DNA of 64,000 nt from Hoeflea prorocentri (lineage in GTDB: Bacteria > Pseudomonadota > Alphaproteobacteria > Rhizobiales > Rhizobiaceae), in contig NZ_JAPJZI010000001.1 in assembly GCF_027944115.1 (NCBI RefSeq), forward strand, positions 3,224,001 to 3,288,000, written 5' to 3'. The position numbers and the translations under genes were made by a program. Below the pieces are notes generated by a model. That model saw only the letters and a list, made by a program, of their open reading frames with translations, made no database searches and was not told the DNA's origin. This document shows positions 9,361 through 18,022 of the stretch, in pieces; the first letter of the stretch is position 1, and the number at the start of each line of letters is the position of its first letter.

Positions 9361-10275
9361 ATGTCTCGCCGCTTTATCATAGAAAAAGAAGGCTTGCCCA
9401 ACCTCTCAGGGATGATGTTGGCTACCGTTGAGGCACTCAAGGCGATCGGCGGCTCTGCTACAATCCAGGAACTTGATGAAAAGGTCATAGAAGTCGAAGG
9501 AGTGACTGAAGAAGAACAGTCCTTTCCAATGCCCAACGATGAGCGGCGGTTAAAAGTTAATTATTATTTGGCTTGGGCGCGAACCTATCTCAGGCGTGGA
9601 AGCGCCTTGGAGAACTCCAGCCGGGGTGTTTGGTCACTAACCGACATCGGTGCAAACCTCCATTCTCTTGAGCAAGCTCAAGCGATTTATAACCAGGTGC
9701 AGGAGGAGGAAAAACAGCGGGCGCGCCTTAAGCGGCGAGAAAAGAAATCAATTGAAAAACTAGCCAGTCAAGTTCAACTCGATCTTGGTCAATTAGATGA
9801 TGAGGAAGAAAGTGATACTGACTGGAAATCCGCGCTTCTGAATACAATGCTGCAAATGGATCCATCGGCGTTCGAGCGGCTAGCTCAAAGACTTCTTCGT
9901 GAAGCTGGTTTTACAAAGGTTGAAGTGCGCGGAAAGACTGGTGATGAAGGTATAGATGGAATCGGCGTTCTACGAGTAAATCTCGTTTCATTTCAGGTCT
10001 ATTTTCAATGCAAACGCTGGAAAAGCAGCGTCGGTTCGAAAGAAATACGTGATTTCCGGGGGGCACTCCAGGGTCGGGCCGACAAGGGCCTATTCATCAC
10101 GACAGGCAGCTTCACCAGCCAGGCATCAGATGAAGCAACCCGTGACGGGGCCATTGCTATCGACCTTATCGACGGCGACAGACTTTGTGAGCTTTTGAAG
10201 CAGTATGGTCTGGGCGTCGAAACAACGATGATCGAAAAAGTTGATATCAAGGAGAAATGGTTCGCCAACGTTTAG
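9361..10275 (+). CDS. mrr: Mrr-type restriction endonuclease
   Basis: A 304-residue type IV-like restriction nuclease. Residues 1-100 form the Mrr N-terminal winged-helix domain (LPNLSGMM, WSLTDIG). A charged linker at 105-155 leads to the catalytic Mrr domain, with FERLAQRLLREAGF, then GDEGIDGIG (194-202) and QCKRW (216-220), which together give the D...QxK active site of the PD-(D/E)xK fold. Characterised Mrr proteins cut methylated DNA. Ending the island, it lies divergent from the damaged adenine methylase gene; convergent with the cupin gene after it. Start ATG at 9361 lies just after an AAGGATG stretch. Confidence 0.9.
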   Translation: MSRRFIIEKEGLPNLSGMMLATVEALKAIGGSATIQELDEKVIEVEGVTEEEQSFPMPNDERRLKVNYYLAWARTYLRRGSALENSSRGVWSLTDIGANLHSLEQAQAIYNQVQEEEKQRARLKRREKKSIEKLASQVQLDLGQLDDEEESDTDWKSALLNTMLQMDPSAFERLAQRLLREAGFTKVEVRGKTGDEGIDGIGVLRVNLVSFQVYFQCKRWKSSVGSKEIRDFRGALQGRADKGLFITTGSFTSQASDEATRDGAIAIDLIDGDRLCELLKQYGLGVETTMIEKVDIKEKWFANV

Positions 10276-10306
10276 CGATCAGTCCGCCTTTCTGAGCCGA
10301 CTTCTC

Positions 10307-10705
10307 TCACCCCGCCCCATATTCCCCATCCGTCACCTGCTCCAGCCACACCACCGTCTCGCCATCCAGCGCCTCATGGATGGCGATGTGGGTCATGGCG
10401 GTCTCTTCCGTTGCGCCGTGCCAGTGTTTTTCGTGCGGGGCGATCCAGACGGTGTCGCCGGGCAGGATGTCCTGTCGCGGCTCGCCCTCTTTCTGGACAT
10501 AGCCGGCGCCGGAGACGACATGGAGGGTCTGGCCGAGCGGGTGGGTGTGCCAGGCGGTGCGGGCGCCGGGTTCGAAGTGGACACTGAGGGCGCGGACGGT
10601 TGCGGGTTCGGGCGCCGAGACGATCGGGTCCATCGTCACCCTGCCGGTGAAATAATCCGCGCTGGCGCTCTGTGTCGGGCGGCTGCCTGCCTTGTAGATG
10701 TCCAT
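10307..10705 (-). CDS. Cupin protein, mandelonitrile-lyase-like
   Basis: A 132-residue single-domain cupin. The metal ligands are visible as H53 and H55 in WHTHPLGQ, Q59 and H94, the arrangement reported for manganese cupin (R)-hydroxynitrile lyases of the Granulicella type; the fold motif LPGDTVWIAP follows. The natural role of this family is often unknown, since cyanogenic substrates are rare in these bacteria. The ATG at 10705 is preceded by GAGGA at good spacing; the same frame runs open far upstream without meaning. Divergent from the ABM-domain protein at 10838, sharing a 132-base promoter region. Confidence 0.85.
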   Translation of the reverse strand: MDIYKAGSRPTQSASADYFTGRVTMDPIVSAPEPATVRALSVHFEPGARTAWHTHPLGQTLHVVSGAGYVQKEGEPRQDILPGDTVWIAPHEKHWHGATEETAMTHIAIHEALDGETVVWLEQVTDGEYGAG

Positions 10706-10837
10706 GGGTTCCTCGCATGTGAATGGCTTTGCGCCAGCATAGACGAAAAGCCGCCGGCGCACCCGGCCCTTGCTGCAATTTTTCGCACACCGGCATCCCA
10801 TGCTATGGTCCAGCCTTTGCATCAGACGGAGACAGAT

Positions 10838-11197
10838 ATGAGCGGTGAGGTATCCTGGGTCGTTTCGGCGGCGATTAAGGCCGGCGCGTTGGAGGATTTG
10901 AAGGCCCTGAGCGCCGAGATGATCGAGAACACACAGGCCTCGGAACCCGGCACGCTCGGCTATGAATGGGCGATCAGCGAGGATGGCGCGCGGCTTGAAA
11001 TCCATGAACATTACCGCGACAGCGAAGCGGCGCTGACGCATCTCGGCACCTTTAACGCCAATTACGCGAAGCGACTGATGGCGCTGATCGATCCGCCTGC
11101 AATGGCCGTTACCGGCGCGCCCGATGCGGCGCTGAAAAAGGTCCTCACCGAGATCGGGGCGACCTTCATGCAGCCCGCCGGCGGGTTCACGCGCTGA
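10838..11197 (+). CDS. Antibiotic biosynthesis monooxygenase (ABM) family protein
   Basis: A 119-residue ferredoxin-like alpha/beta protein of the putative quinol monooxygenase family. SWVVSAAIKAGALEDLKAL at the start and the pattern GTLGYEW ... IHEHYRDSEAALTHL are typical of the dimeric ABM fold. The C-terminal third is longer than in minimal YgiN-like members. ATG at 10838 follows a GGAGA site. It precedes a secreted protein gene by 57 bases, possibly in one transcript. Substrate unknown; these proteins act on quinones or other electron-rich compounds without cofactor. Confidence 0.8.
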   Translation: MSGEVSWVVSAAIKAGALEDLKALSAEMIENTQASEPGTLGYEWAISEDGARLEIHEHYRDSEAALTHLGTFNANYAKRLMALIDPPAMAVTGAPDAALKKVLTEIGATFMQPAGGFTR

Positions 11198-11254
11198 GTG
11201 CGGATGAGGCAAGTGGCCCGTCCCGCGCCACCGATAACAGGGGGAAGAACGGGA

Positions 11255-11695
11255 ATGATTGGTAGAGCTTTTCTGGCAGGCCTGATGATCCTGCCGATGG
11301 CCGGCTTTGCGCAGGCGGAGGACAAGACATGCATCAATGTCGAGATGACAAAATTCAAGGGCTACCGGCTCGCAACAATACATGAGCCAGAAGCGCCGGA
11401 TGGCAAAAGATGGAGAGACCAGACGGAAATCCTGTTTGAGACAGATAGCAAGGTGGCGCCAACCGCGCGGATTATCTTCATCAATGCAGGCGGGAGCCGC
11501 GCGCCATCCAATTGCGACCACGGTTCGAAGGAGATGTCCGTGGCTTACACGGCGGATCAGATGCCGATGTTCCTGAGCATGTGGGATGACGTCACGAGTT
11601 CCAGAGGGCTTTTGGTCATGCAATGCACTGCCCATCAGTCTTCAGACGACACAGGCCGGCTCCATGAGGGTTTTTGTACGACCGTGCAAAAATAA
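11255..11695 (+). CDS. Secreted hypothetical protein
   Basis: A 146-residue exported protein with a signal peptide (hydrophobic to about residue 17, cleavage near FAQAED). Four cysteines in the mature part suggest two disulfides. I do not recognise the family. The ATG at 11255 begins the signal peptide and follows GGGGAAG; the frame is open upstream to the ABM stop but lacks a sensible start there. Likely periplasmic. Confidence 0.7.
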   Translation: MIGRAFLAGLMILPMAGFAQAEDKTCINVEMTKFKGYRLATIHEPEAPDGKRWRDQTEILFETDSKVAPTARIIFINAGGSRAPSNCDHGSKEMSVAYTADQMPMFLSMWDDVTSSRGLLVMQCTAHQSSDDTGRLHEGFCTTVQK

Positions 11696-11722
11696 ATATG
11701 TTACCGGTCCGCTCCGCTGCCC

Positions 11723-12574
11723 TCACCCCTCCTCTTCGGCCTTGTGATATTTGGCGCGGATCTCATCGAGATCGACCGTCGGCTCCGGGGCCTTCAGCTT
11801 CATGCCCTCCAGCGTTTCAAGGATGATGCGGGAGGCGGCGAGGTTGCGGAACCATTTGTGGTTCGACGGGATGACATACCAGGGGGCATAATCGGTCGAG
11901 CATTTCGTCAGCATCGCCTCATAGGCCTTGACGTAATCGTCCCACAATGCGCGCTCGGCATAATCGGCCTCGGAAATCTTCCAGTGGCGGGCCGGATCGT
12001 CGAGGCGTTTCTTGAAACGCTCAAGCTGCTCTTCCTTGGAGATATAGAGGAAGAATTTGAGGATGGTGACGCCGGCCTCGCTCAGCTGGCGCTCGAACGC
12101 GTTGATAGCGTCGTAGCGCTTTTCCCAGACTTTTTTGGGCGCAAGGCCGTGGACGCGCACGACCAGCACATCCTCATAATGGGAGCGGTTGAAGACGCCG
12201 ACCTGGCCGAGACCGGGCACGGCGTTGTGGATGCGCCAAAGGAAATCATGGGCGCGCTCCTCGGCTGTCGGCTGTTTGAAGCCGGTGACGCGCGTGCCCT
12301 GCGGGTTCATCGCCTGGATGACATGCCAGCACACGCCGTCCTTGCCGGCGGCGTCGATGCCCTGCAGCACGACGAGCAGCGCATGCTTCTTTTGCGCATA
12401 GAGCAGTTCCTGCAGGCGGGTGATGCCGGCCAGCGCCTCGCCAAGCTCGGGCATCGCCTTTTCATGGCTCTCATTGTGGCCGTGGAAACCCGGATCGATA
12501 TCGGCAAGGCGCAGCTTTTCTCCGGGTTTGACGATCAGGCGTTCCGAATAGTCCACGGCGCGTTCCTTCCGCAT
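11723..12574 (-). CDS. ppk2: Polyphosphate kinase 2 family protein
   Basis: A 283-residue single-domain PPK2 protein that transfers phosphate between polyphosphate and nucleotides. The Walker A loop GIDAAGKDG lies at 72-80, followed by the lid region (KQPTAEERAHDFLWR) and FNRSHYEDVLVVRVH, a Walker B-like segment. The short single domain with the conserved DFLWR/HNAVPG segment resembles class I/III enzymes that phosphorylate ADP, or AMP and ADP; the direction cannot be read from sequence. A second PPK2-family gene with two domains lies at 55192. Monocistronic. Confidence 0.9.
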   Translation of the reverse strand: MRKERAVDYSERLIVKPGEKLRLADIDPGFHGHNESHEKAMPELGEALAGITRLQELLYAQKKHALLVVLQGIDAAGKDGVCWHVIQAMNPQGTRVTGFKQPTAEERAHDFLWRIHNAVPGLGQVGVFNRSHYEDVLVVRVHGLAPKKVWEKRYDAINAFERQLSEAGVTILKFFLYISKEEQLERFKKRLDDPARHWKISEADYAERALWDDYVKAYEAMLTKCSTDYAPWYVIPSNHKWFRNLAASRIILETLEGMKLKAPEPTVDLDEIRAKYHKAEEEG

Positions 12575-12629
12575 GGGTTGTGGAAGGATGATAGAGGGGC
12601 GTGAAGCGGAGCGCTATGGGGTTGTTTGT

Positions 12630-13418
12630 CTATTCGCCGGTGTAGACCGGGTCGCGGCGTTCGATCCAGGCGGCAAGGCCCTCATGGACATCGCGGGTGG
12701 CGGCCATGCGGGCGAAGGCGGCCGCCTCGACGCGCAGGCCTTCGTCGATCGGCATGTTGAGACCGCGGGTTGCGGCACTGAGGATGCGGGCGACGGTGAG
12801 CGGCGAATGGCGCAGGATGCGGCCGGCAAGCTCAAAGGCGGCCTCCACCACCTCCCCGTCCGGCACGATGCGGTTGACGATTCCGATCTCCAGCGCGCGT
12901 TGCGCATCGAAGGGATCGCCGGTGAGCAAATGTTCCAGCGCGCGCTTGCGGCCGGCAAGGCGCGGCAGGCGCTGGGTGCCGCCGAAGGTCGGTGGAATAC
13001 CGATCGCCACTTCCGGCTTGGCAAAACGGGCGCTTCGCGCCGCAACGGCAAGATGCGCCGCCTCGGTCACTTCGCAGCCGCCGCCATAGGCAAGACCGTT
13101 GACGGCGACGATGACCGGTTTTTCAAACGCCTCGATGCGGGCCGTCATCGCCTGGCCGCGTTGGACAAACTCTCTCAGGGCGACATCCGGCCCGACGGCA
13201 ATGCTCTGCGCGAATTCGGGAATGTCGCCGCCGGCGGAGAAGGCCTGCCCTGCCCCGGTCAGGATCACGGCGCGCAGTGCCGGATCGGCCTCAACCGCAT
13301 CAAGGTGCTGCATCAGCCGGTCGATCGTCGCATAGTTCAGCGCGTTGAGCTTTTCCGGCCGGTTGAAGGTCAATAGCGCGACCGCGCCGCGTTGTTCCAT
13401 CAGCACGTCATCCGTCAT
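12630..13418 (-). CDS. Enoyl-CoA hydratase/isomerase family protein
   Basis: A 262-residue crotonase-fold protein. The oxyanion-hole segments are FSAGGDI near residue 65 and AYGGGCEV near 110; GGGCE supplies one catalytic glutamate and KPEVAIG (near 140) the second, as in true hydratases. PPTFGGTQRLPRLAGR is the usual trimer and active-site segment. Start ATG preceded by AAAGGAGC. It lies head-to-head with a TetR gene 99 bases away, which is probably its regulator (inference). Likely in fatty-acid or branched-acid degradation; substrate not determinable. Confidence 0.88.
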   Translation of the reverse strand: MTDDVLMEQRGAVALLTFNRPEKLNALNYATIDRLMQHLDAVEADPALRAVILTGAGQAFSAGGDIPEFAQSIAVGPDVALREFVQRGQAMTARIEAFEKPVIVAVNGLAYGGGCEVTEAAHLAVAARSARFAKPEVAIGIPPTFGGTQRLPRLAGRKRALEHLLTGDPFDAQRALEIGIVNRIVPDGEVVEAAFELAGRILRHSPLTVARILSAATRGLNMPIDEGLRVEAAAFARMAATRDVHEGLAAWIERRDPVYTGE

Positions 13419-13476
13419 ATCGGGCTCCTTTTCCTGTCGCTTGAAGGCAGGTTATCGCCATGCTATTCTTTTTTAA

Positions 13477-13490
13477 ACTCACTGGTTAGT
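13477..13490. promoter_or_regulatory. Candidate TetR operator
   Basis: ACTCACTGGTTAGT is an imperfect inverted repeat (ACT-x-AC-xx-GT-x-AGT, 10 of 14 bases symmetric) in the 99-base divergent region between the crotonase gene and the TetR gene, 28 bases before the tetR start. Size and position fit a TetR-family operator controlling both directions. Confidence 0.4.
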
Positions 13491-13517
13491 ATACATACGA
13501 TTTGTGATGGGAACATC

Positions 13518-14114
13518 ATGCCCCGGGACGGCGAAAAGACGAGAACGCATATCCTCAAGACCGCCAATGTGATGTTTTACGCCGACGGCATCCGCGCAAC
13601 GGGCGTCGACGCCATTGCCGAGAAGGCGGGCGTCACGAAACGCACGCTCTATTATCACTTCCGCAGCAAGGACGATCTGATTGCGCATTACCTGCAATCG
13701 CGCGACGCGCCGAACCTTGCGGTCTTTCAGGCATGGTTCGCCGAGACCGGGGGCGATATGGCAACCCGGGTCGAGGTGCTCTTTACCCGGCTCGCCGAAG
13801 CTGGGCGGCGGGTCAAATGGCGCGGCTGCGCCTTTTTGCGCACGGCGGGCGAACTCGCCAATATGCCCGGCCATCCGGCGATCAAGGCGGCGTCGGAACA
13901 CAAGAAGCGCATCGAGGTCTGGCTTGCCGATGAGTTCGCGGCAGCGAGCCTAGAAGAGCCGCAGGTGCTTGCCAGGCAGGTGGCGCTTTTGATGGACGGC
14001 GCATTTGCCGTCACCCTCGTGCATCACGATGCGGCCTATTTCGAAGCAGCCGGCAGAGCCGCCGCAGCCCTCATCAGCGGTGCAGGTTCCGGTGATGGTG
14101 GAGCGGCGCATTGA
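13518..14114 (+). CDS. TetR/AcrR family transcriptional regulator
   Basis: A 198-residue repressor. Residues 7-50 form the TetR helix-turn-helix (THILKTANVMF, TGVDAIAEKAGVTKRTLYYHF). The C-terminal domain (residues 55-198) carries WRGCAFLRTAGEL and a dimerising helix pair; this resembles the subfamily with a TetR_C ligand pocket containing a Cys. The ATG at 13518 is the start matching the family; the open frame upstream to 13392 overlaps the neighbour. Divergent from the enoyl-CoA hydratase gene. Its last 41 bases overlap the convergent P-type ATPase gene. Confidence 0.9.
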   Translation: MPRDGEKTRTHILKTANVMFYADGIRATGVDAIAEKAGVTKRTLYYHFRSKDDLIAHYLQSRDAPNLAVFQAWFAETGGDMATRVEVLFTRLAEAGRRVKWRGCAFLRTAGELANMPGHPAIKAASEHKKRIEVWLADEFAAASLEEPQVLARQVALLMDGAFAVTLVHHDAAYFEAAGRAAAALISGAGSGDGGAAH

Positions 14115-16662
14115 CGATCTCGGCAAGCCGCTCGCGGTGCGAGAGGCGATTGTCGATGACCCGCTCCATGGCGACCCGCACCACGCCGAGGATCACCAGC
14201 CAGACCAGCAGATAGACCCAGATCCAGAAAATCGCGACCCACGAAATCTGCGGAACGATCCAGCCGAAGCCGCACATGAGGACGGCCAGAAACTGCGTGC
14301 CGATGATCGCCAGGAAGAGCGGGCGCGCGGGGAAAGGCGGCTCGAAGAACCAGCGATGGGTGCGCGTGACGAGCAGCAGCAGATGCCCGCCGGCGACCAA
14401 CTGCAGGAACATCACCGTTTGCAGATGCGCCTCGTCGGTGAGGCCGAAATAGCTCTGCAGGCCGGGATGTTTCATCACGGCAAAGCCGATCAGCAGCAGA
14501 CCGAAGGACTGCACGATAGAAGCAAAGCCGAGCACCGCCGAGACCGAGAGCAACCGGGGCATGCGCCATCGGATCGGCTTTTGCGACACGGCCGTGTTGT
14601 CATAGGCAATCGTCATAATCGGCACGTCGTCGAGCAGCGACATGATGACGATCATAATCGCCGTCAGCGGCTGGAAGCCGAGGAAGATCGTCGACAGCAC
14701 CACCAGGAACATGATGTCCATGGTCAGCGCCACGCGGTAGATCGTATAGGAGGTGATGCGGCCGAAGATGCGCCGTGCCTCGTCAATGGCATTGTCGATG
14801 ACGGAAAGGCCGGGCGCCGTCAGGATCAGCGCCGCCGCGCCGCGCGCCGCATCCGTCGCGCCGGAGACGGCGGTGCCGCAATCGGCCTGTTTGAGCGCCG
14901 GGGCGTCGTTGACCCCGTCGCCAGTCATCGCAACAAGATGGCCGCGCTGTTGCAGCGCCTTGACGATGGCGTATTTGTGCTCGGGGAAGACCCGGGCGAA
15001 ACCGTCCGCCGTTTCGATGGAATCGGCGATTTTCTCCGGTACCTGGTCGGGGTCCATATCTTTCGGAAAGACATCGGCGGCGGGAATGATATTGACGCCG
15101 AGGCCGAGCTGGCGGGCCGTCTCGCGGGCAATCGCCGTATCGTCGCCCGTCACCATCTTGACCGTCACGCCCTTGGCGCGGACCTTCTCGATCGTTGCTT
15201 CGCTGTCGTCACGCGGCGGATCGAACATCGGCAGGATACCAAGAAGGCTCCAGCTCTTGCCGCCATCTTCCGACCGGGCAACGCCGAGGGCGCGATAGCC
15301 GCGCGAGCCGAGATCGGCAACGGTCTCCTCGACCTTTTTGGCCACCTCGGCGGAAGGTTTTGAGAGATCGACAATCGCCTGCGGCGCGCCCTTGGCGACG
15401 GTGATCTTCTTACCCTTTTCGTCAGAGGCTTCCGCGATGGTGCGCTTGGAGACCGGGTCGAAGGGCGTGAAATTCGTCACGTGATAGGCATCGCGCGTTA
15501 TCGGGTTTTTCAGCGCGGCGAGCACCGCGCTGTCGATCACGTCACTGTTTTCGCGCTCCGAGGCAATCGCTGCGGCCAGCACCACATCCTGCGGGTCGGT
15601 GGCATCGAGCAGCACCGGATCGCCGATGGAGAGCTGGTTCTTGGTCAGCGTGCCTGTTTTATCGGAGCAGAGGATATCGACGCCGGCCATCTCCTCGATC
15701 GAGGCCAGGCGCGAGACGATGGCCTTTTCCTTCGACAGCGCCAGCGCGCCGAGCGCCATGGTGATAGAAAAGACCGCGGGCATGGCGACTGGGATGGAGG
15801 CAACCAGCAGGATCAGCACGAATTGCAGAATATCCAGCGCATCGGCGACGCCCCAATTGTCGGCGACAACGATATCGCGCCAGACCTGCACCGCCACCAT
15901 AACAAGCGCCAGGACCACGGCGACGGCAATCAGGAAATTGCCGATCTGGAACATCGCCCGCTGGGCGTGGCTGACGGCTCCTGCCCCGGCGACCAGCGTC
16001 GCCGTGCGGCCAAAGAAGGTATTCGGGCCGGTGGCGATGACGACACCGGTCATCTCGCCCTGTTTGACGACCGAGCCGGAATAGGCCTCGTCGCCGGGTT
16101 TCTTGGCAACGGGCAGCGATTCACCCGTCAGCGCCGCCTGATCGATGGACGCAAAATCTCCGGCGACGAGCCGCAGATCCGCCGGCACGATCTCGCCGAG
16201 ACGGATCCTGACCATATCGCCGCGCACCAACGTCGCCGCATCGATTGTGGCAAAGGCTCCGTCGCGCAGGGCGGTGGCATGCGGCGCGAGGCTTTTCTTC
16301 AGCGCCGCCAGGGCATTGGAGGCCTTCATGTCCTGCCAGAGCTCAAGGCTTGCATTGAAGATCAGCAGGCCGGCAATGATGATGAAATCGTCCCAGCGGC
16401 CGAGGAAGGCCGAAACCAGCGCCGCAGCCTCGATCATGAAGGCGATCGGGCCGGTGAAATATTTCAGGATTTTCGACGCGAGACTCACATGTTTTTCAGG
16501 CAGGGCATTCGGCCCGTCTTGCACGAGCCGCTTTTGCGCTTCGCCCGCCGTCAGGCCCTTATCGGCATCGGAGCCAAGCTTTTTGAGCACCGCCTCGACC
16601 GGCATGGTCTCCAGATCGGCGGCCTTCTTGTCTTCGGTTCCGGCTGTGGCTGAGGTGTTCAT
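14074..16662 (-). CDS. PMA-type proton-efflux P-type ATPase
   Basis: An 862-residue plasma-membrane P3A-type ATPase, like fungal and plant H+ pumps. It has an N-terminal cation ATPase domain (LPEKHVS, then membrane helices), the actuator motif TGES near residue 180, the phosphorylation site SDKTGTLT near 333, and the hinge GDGVNDAP near 580, followed by six predicted C-terminal helices. No heavy-metal-binding domain is present. The ATG of MNTSATAG at 16662 was preferred because GGGGA sits six bases upstream; ATG two codons earlier is too close to it. Convergent with tetR by a 41-base overlap. Expected to extrude protons using ATP, perhaps in acid or stress conditions. Confidence 0.92.
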   Translation of the reverse strand: MNTSATAGTEDKKAADLETMPVEAVLKKLGSDADKGLTAGEAQKRLVQDGPNALPEKHVSLASKILKYFTGPIAFMIEAAALVSAFLGRWDDFIIIAGLLIFNASLELWQDMKASNALAALKKSLAPHATALRDGAFATIDAATLVRGDMVRIRLGEIVPADLRLVAGDFASIDQAALTGESLPVAKKPGDEAYSGSVVKQGEMTGVVIATGPNTFFGRTATLVAGAGAVSHAQRAMFQIGNFLIAVAVVLALVMVAVQVWRDIVVADNWGVADALDILQFVLILLVASIPVAMPAVFSITMALGALALSKEKAIVSRLASIEEMAGVDILCSDKTGTLTKNQLSIGDPVLLDATDPQDVVLAAAIASERENSDVIDSAVLAALKNPITRDAYHVTNFTPFDPVSKRTIAEASDEKGKKITVAKGAPQAIVDLSKPSAEVAKKVEETVADLGSRGYRALGVARSEDGGKSWSLLGILPMFDPPRDDSEATIEKVRAKGVTVKMVTGDDTAIARETARQLGLGVNIIPAADVFPKDMDPDQVPEKIADSIETADGFARVFPEHKYAIVKALQQRGHLVAMTGDGVNDAPALKQADCGTAVSGATDAARGAAALILTAPGLSVIDNAIDEARRIFGRITSYTIYRVALTMDIMFLVVLSTIFLGFQPLTAIMIVIMSLLDDVPIMTIAYDNTAVSQKPIRWRMPRLLSVSAVLGFASIVQSFGLLLIGFAVMKHPGLQSYFGLTDEAHLQTVMFLQLVAGGHLLLLVTRTHRWFFEPPFPARPLFLAIIGTQFLAVLMCGFGWIVPQISWVAIFWIWVYLLVWLVILGVVRVAMERVIDNRLSHRERLAEIVNAPLHHHRNLHR

Positions 16663-16806
16663 GCGCATTCCCCGTGAAAGGCTGTGCCTGGAGTATGGAC
16701 AATCTGAGGTGGAAATGAAGCCGGAAAACGACAAATCCGAATTTCGCCGCCTATGGCGCATCGGGCCGCGCTCGCTATATGATCGGGTCGAACAGGAGAG
16801 ACGCTG

Positions 16807-18006
16807 ATGCCCGGACCGCTCGACGGCTTTAAAGTGATTGATCTGACCTCGATGGTGTCGGGTCCATTGGCAACGCGCACGCTGGCCGATCAGGGCGCCG
16901 ACGTCATCAAGGTGGAGGCACCGTCAGGCGATCATGCGCGGCGCGTGGCGACACGGCGCGGCGGGTTTTCCGCCTCCTTCGTCAACAACAACCGCAACAA
17001 GCGGTCGATTGTGCTGAACCTCAAAACGCCTGACGGGCTCGCCGCGCTGAAGCGGCTTGCCGCCGATGCGGATGTCATTGTGCAGAATTTCCGGCCGGGC
17101 GTTGCCGAGCGAATCGGGGTTGGCGAGGCAGCGATCCGGGAGATTTGTCCGCAGATCATCTATGTCTCGATTGCCGGGTTCGGCTTTGAAGGCCCCTATG
17201 CGGCAAAACCCGTTTTCGACCCGCTGATCCAAGCGGTCTCGGGCCTGACCACCGTGCAGGCCGGATCGGACGAAGCCAGGCCGAGACTTGTGAGGACCAT
17301 TCTTCCCGACAAGCTCACAGGCATCCAGACGGCACAGGCGATCACCGCTGCGCTGCTGTCACGCAGCCGCACCGGCAAGGGTCAGCATGTGCGTCTTTCC
17401 ATGCTCGACACGGTCGTTGCTTTCCTCTGGGCCTCGGATATGGGGCGTCATACCTTTGTTGGCGAAGAAGGCGAGAGCGAAACGGCGCAGTCCTTCATCG
17501 ATCTCATCTATGAGACGACCGACGGCTATATCAGCGTGGCGGTGATGCAGGACAAGGAATGGCAGGCCTTTGCCCATGCGGCCGAGCGGCCCGACATCCT
17601 GGAAGACGAGCGTTTTAAAACCGCCGAGGGCCGCGAGACCCACAAGGACGAACGGCTGAACCTCATCCAGTCGATCCTGAAAGAGCGCACCGGCGCCGAG
17701 TGGCTTGAAAGGCTGGAGGCAGCGGATGTCCCTTGCGCGCCGGTGCTGACGCGCAGCGACGTGCTGCGCCATCCGCAGGTGGCAGCCAACCGGCTCGTCG
17801 TCGAACTCGACCACCCACAGGCCGGGAGGCTTCGCCAGGCCCGCAGCCCGGCATGGTTCTCCGAAACCGACCCGAAAAACCGCATGGGCGCTCCGGTCCT
17901 CGGCGGGCAGACCCGGGAGATTCTCACCGAACACGGATTCGACGACGCCGAGATCGAAGCGCTGGAGAAGAACGGCGCCGCAGTGCAGGCGACGGGTGAA
18001 GGCTGA
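16807..18006 (+). CDS. CaiB/BaiF-type class III CoA-transferase
   Basis: A 399-residue CoA-transferase. It starts GPLDGFKVIDLTSMVSGPL, typical of family III, continues with VDVIKVEAPSGD-like and NNRNKRS segments, and has the catalytic aspartate at residue 201 in MLDTVVAF. Members move CoA between carboxylates through a mixed anhydride. ATG at 16807 follows AGGAG. The next gene, a serine-less alpha/beta-hydrolase, starts 16 bases after its stop, so the two are probably co-transcribed; the acceptor acid is unknown. Confidence 0.92.
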   Translation: MPGPLDGFKVIDLTSMVSGPLATRTLADQGADVIKVEAPSGDHARRVATRRGGFSASFVNNNRNKRSIVLNLKTPDGLAALKRLAADADVIVQNFRPGVAERIGVGEAAIREICPQIIYVSIAGFGFEGPYAAKPVFDPLIQAVSGLTTVQAGSDEARPRLVRTILPDKLTGIQTAQAITAALLSRSRTGKGQHVRLSMLDTVVAFLWASDMGRHTFVGEEGESETAQSFIDLIYETTDGYISVAVMQDKEWQAFAHAAERPDILEDERFKTAEGRETHKDERLNLIQSILKERTGAEWLERLEAADVPCAPVLTRSDVLRHPQVAANRLVVELDHPQAGRLRQARSPAWFSETDPKNRMGAPVLGGQTREILTEHGFDDAEIEALEKNGAAVQATGEG

Positions 18007-18022
18007 TCATGAGGAGGTAACA

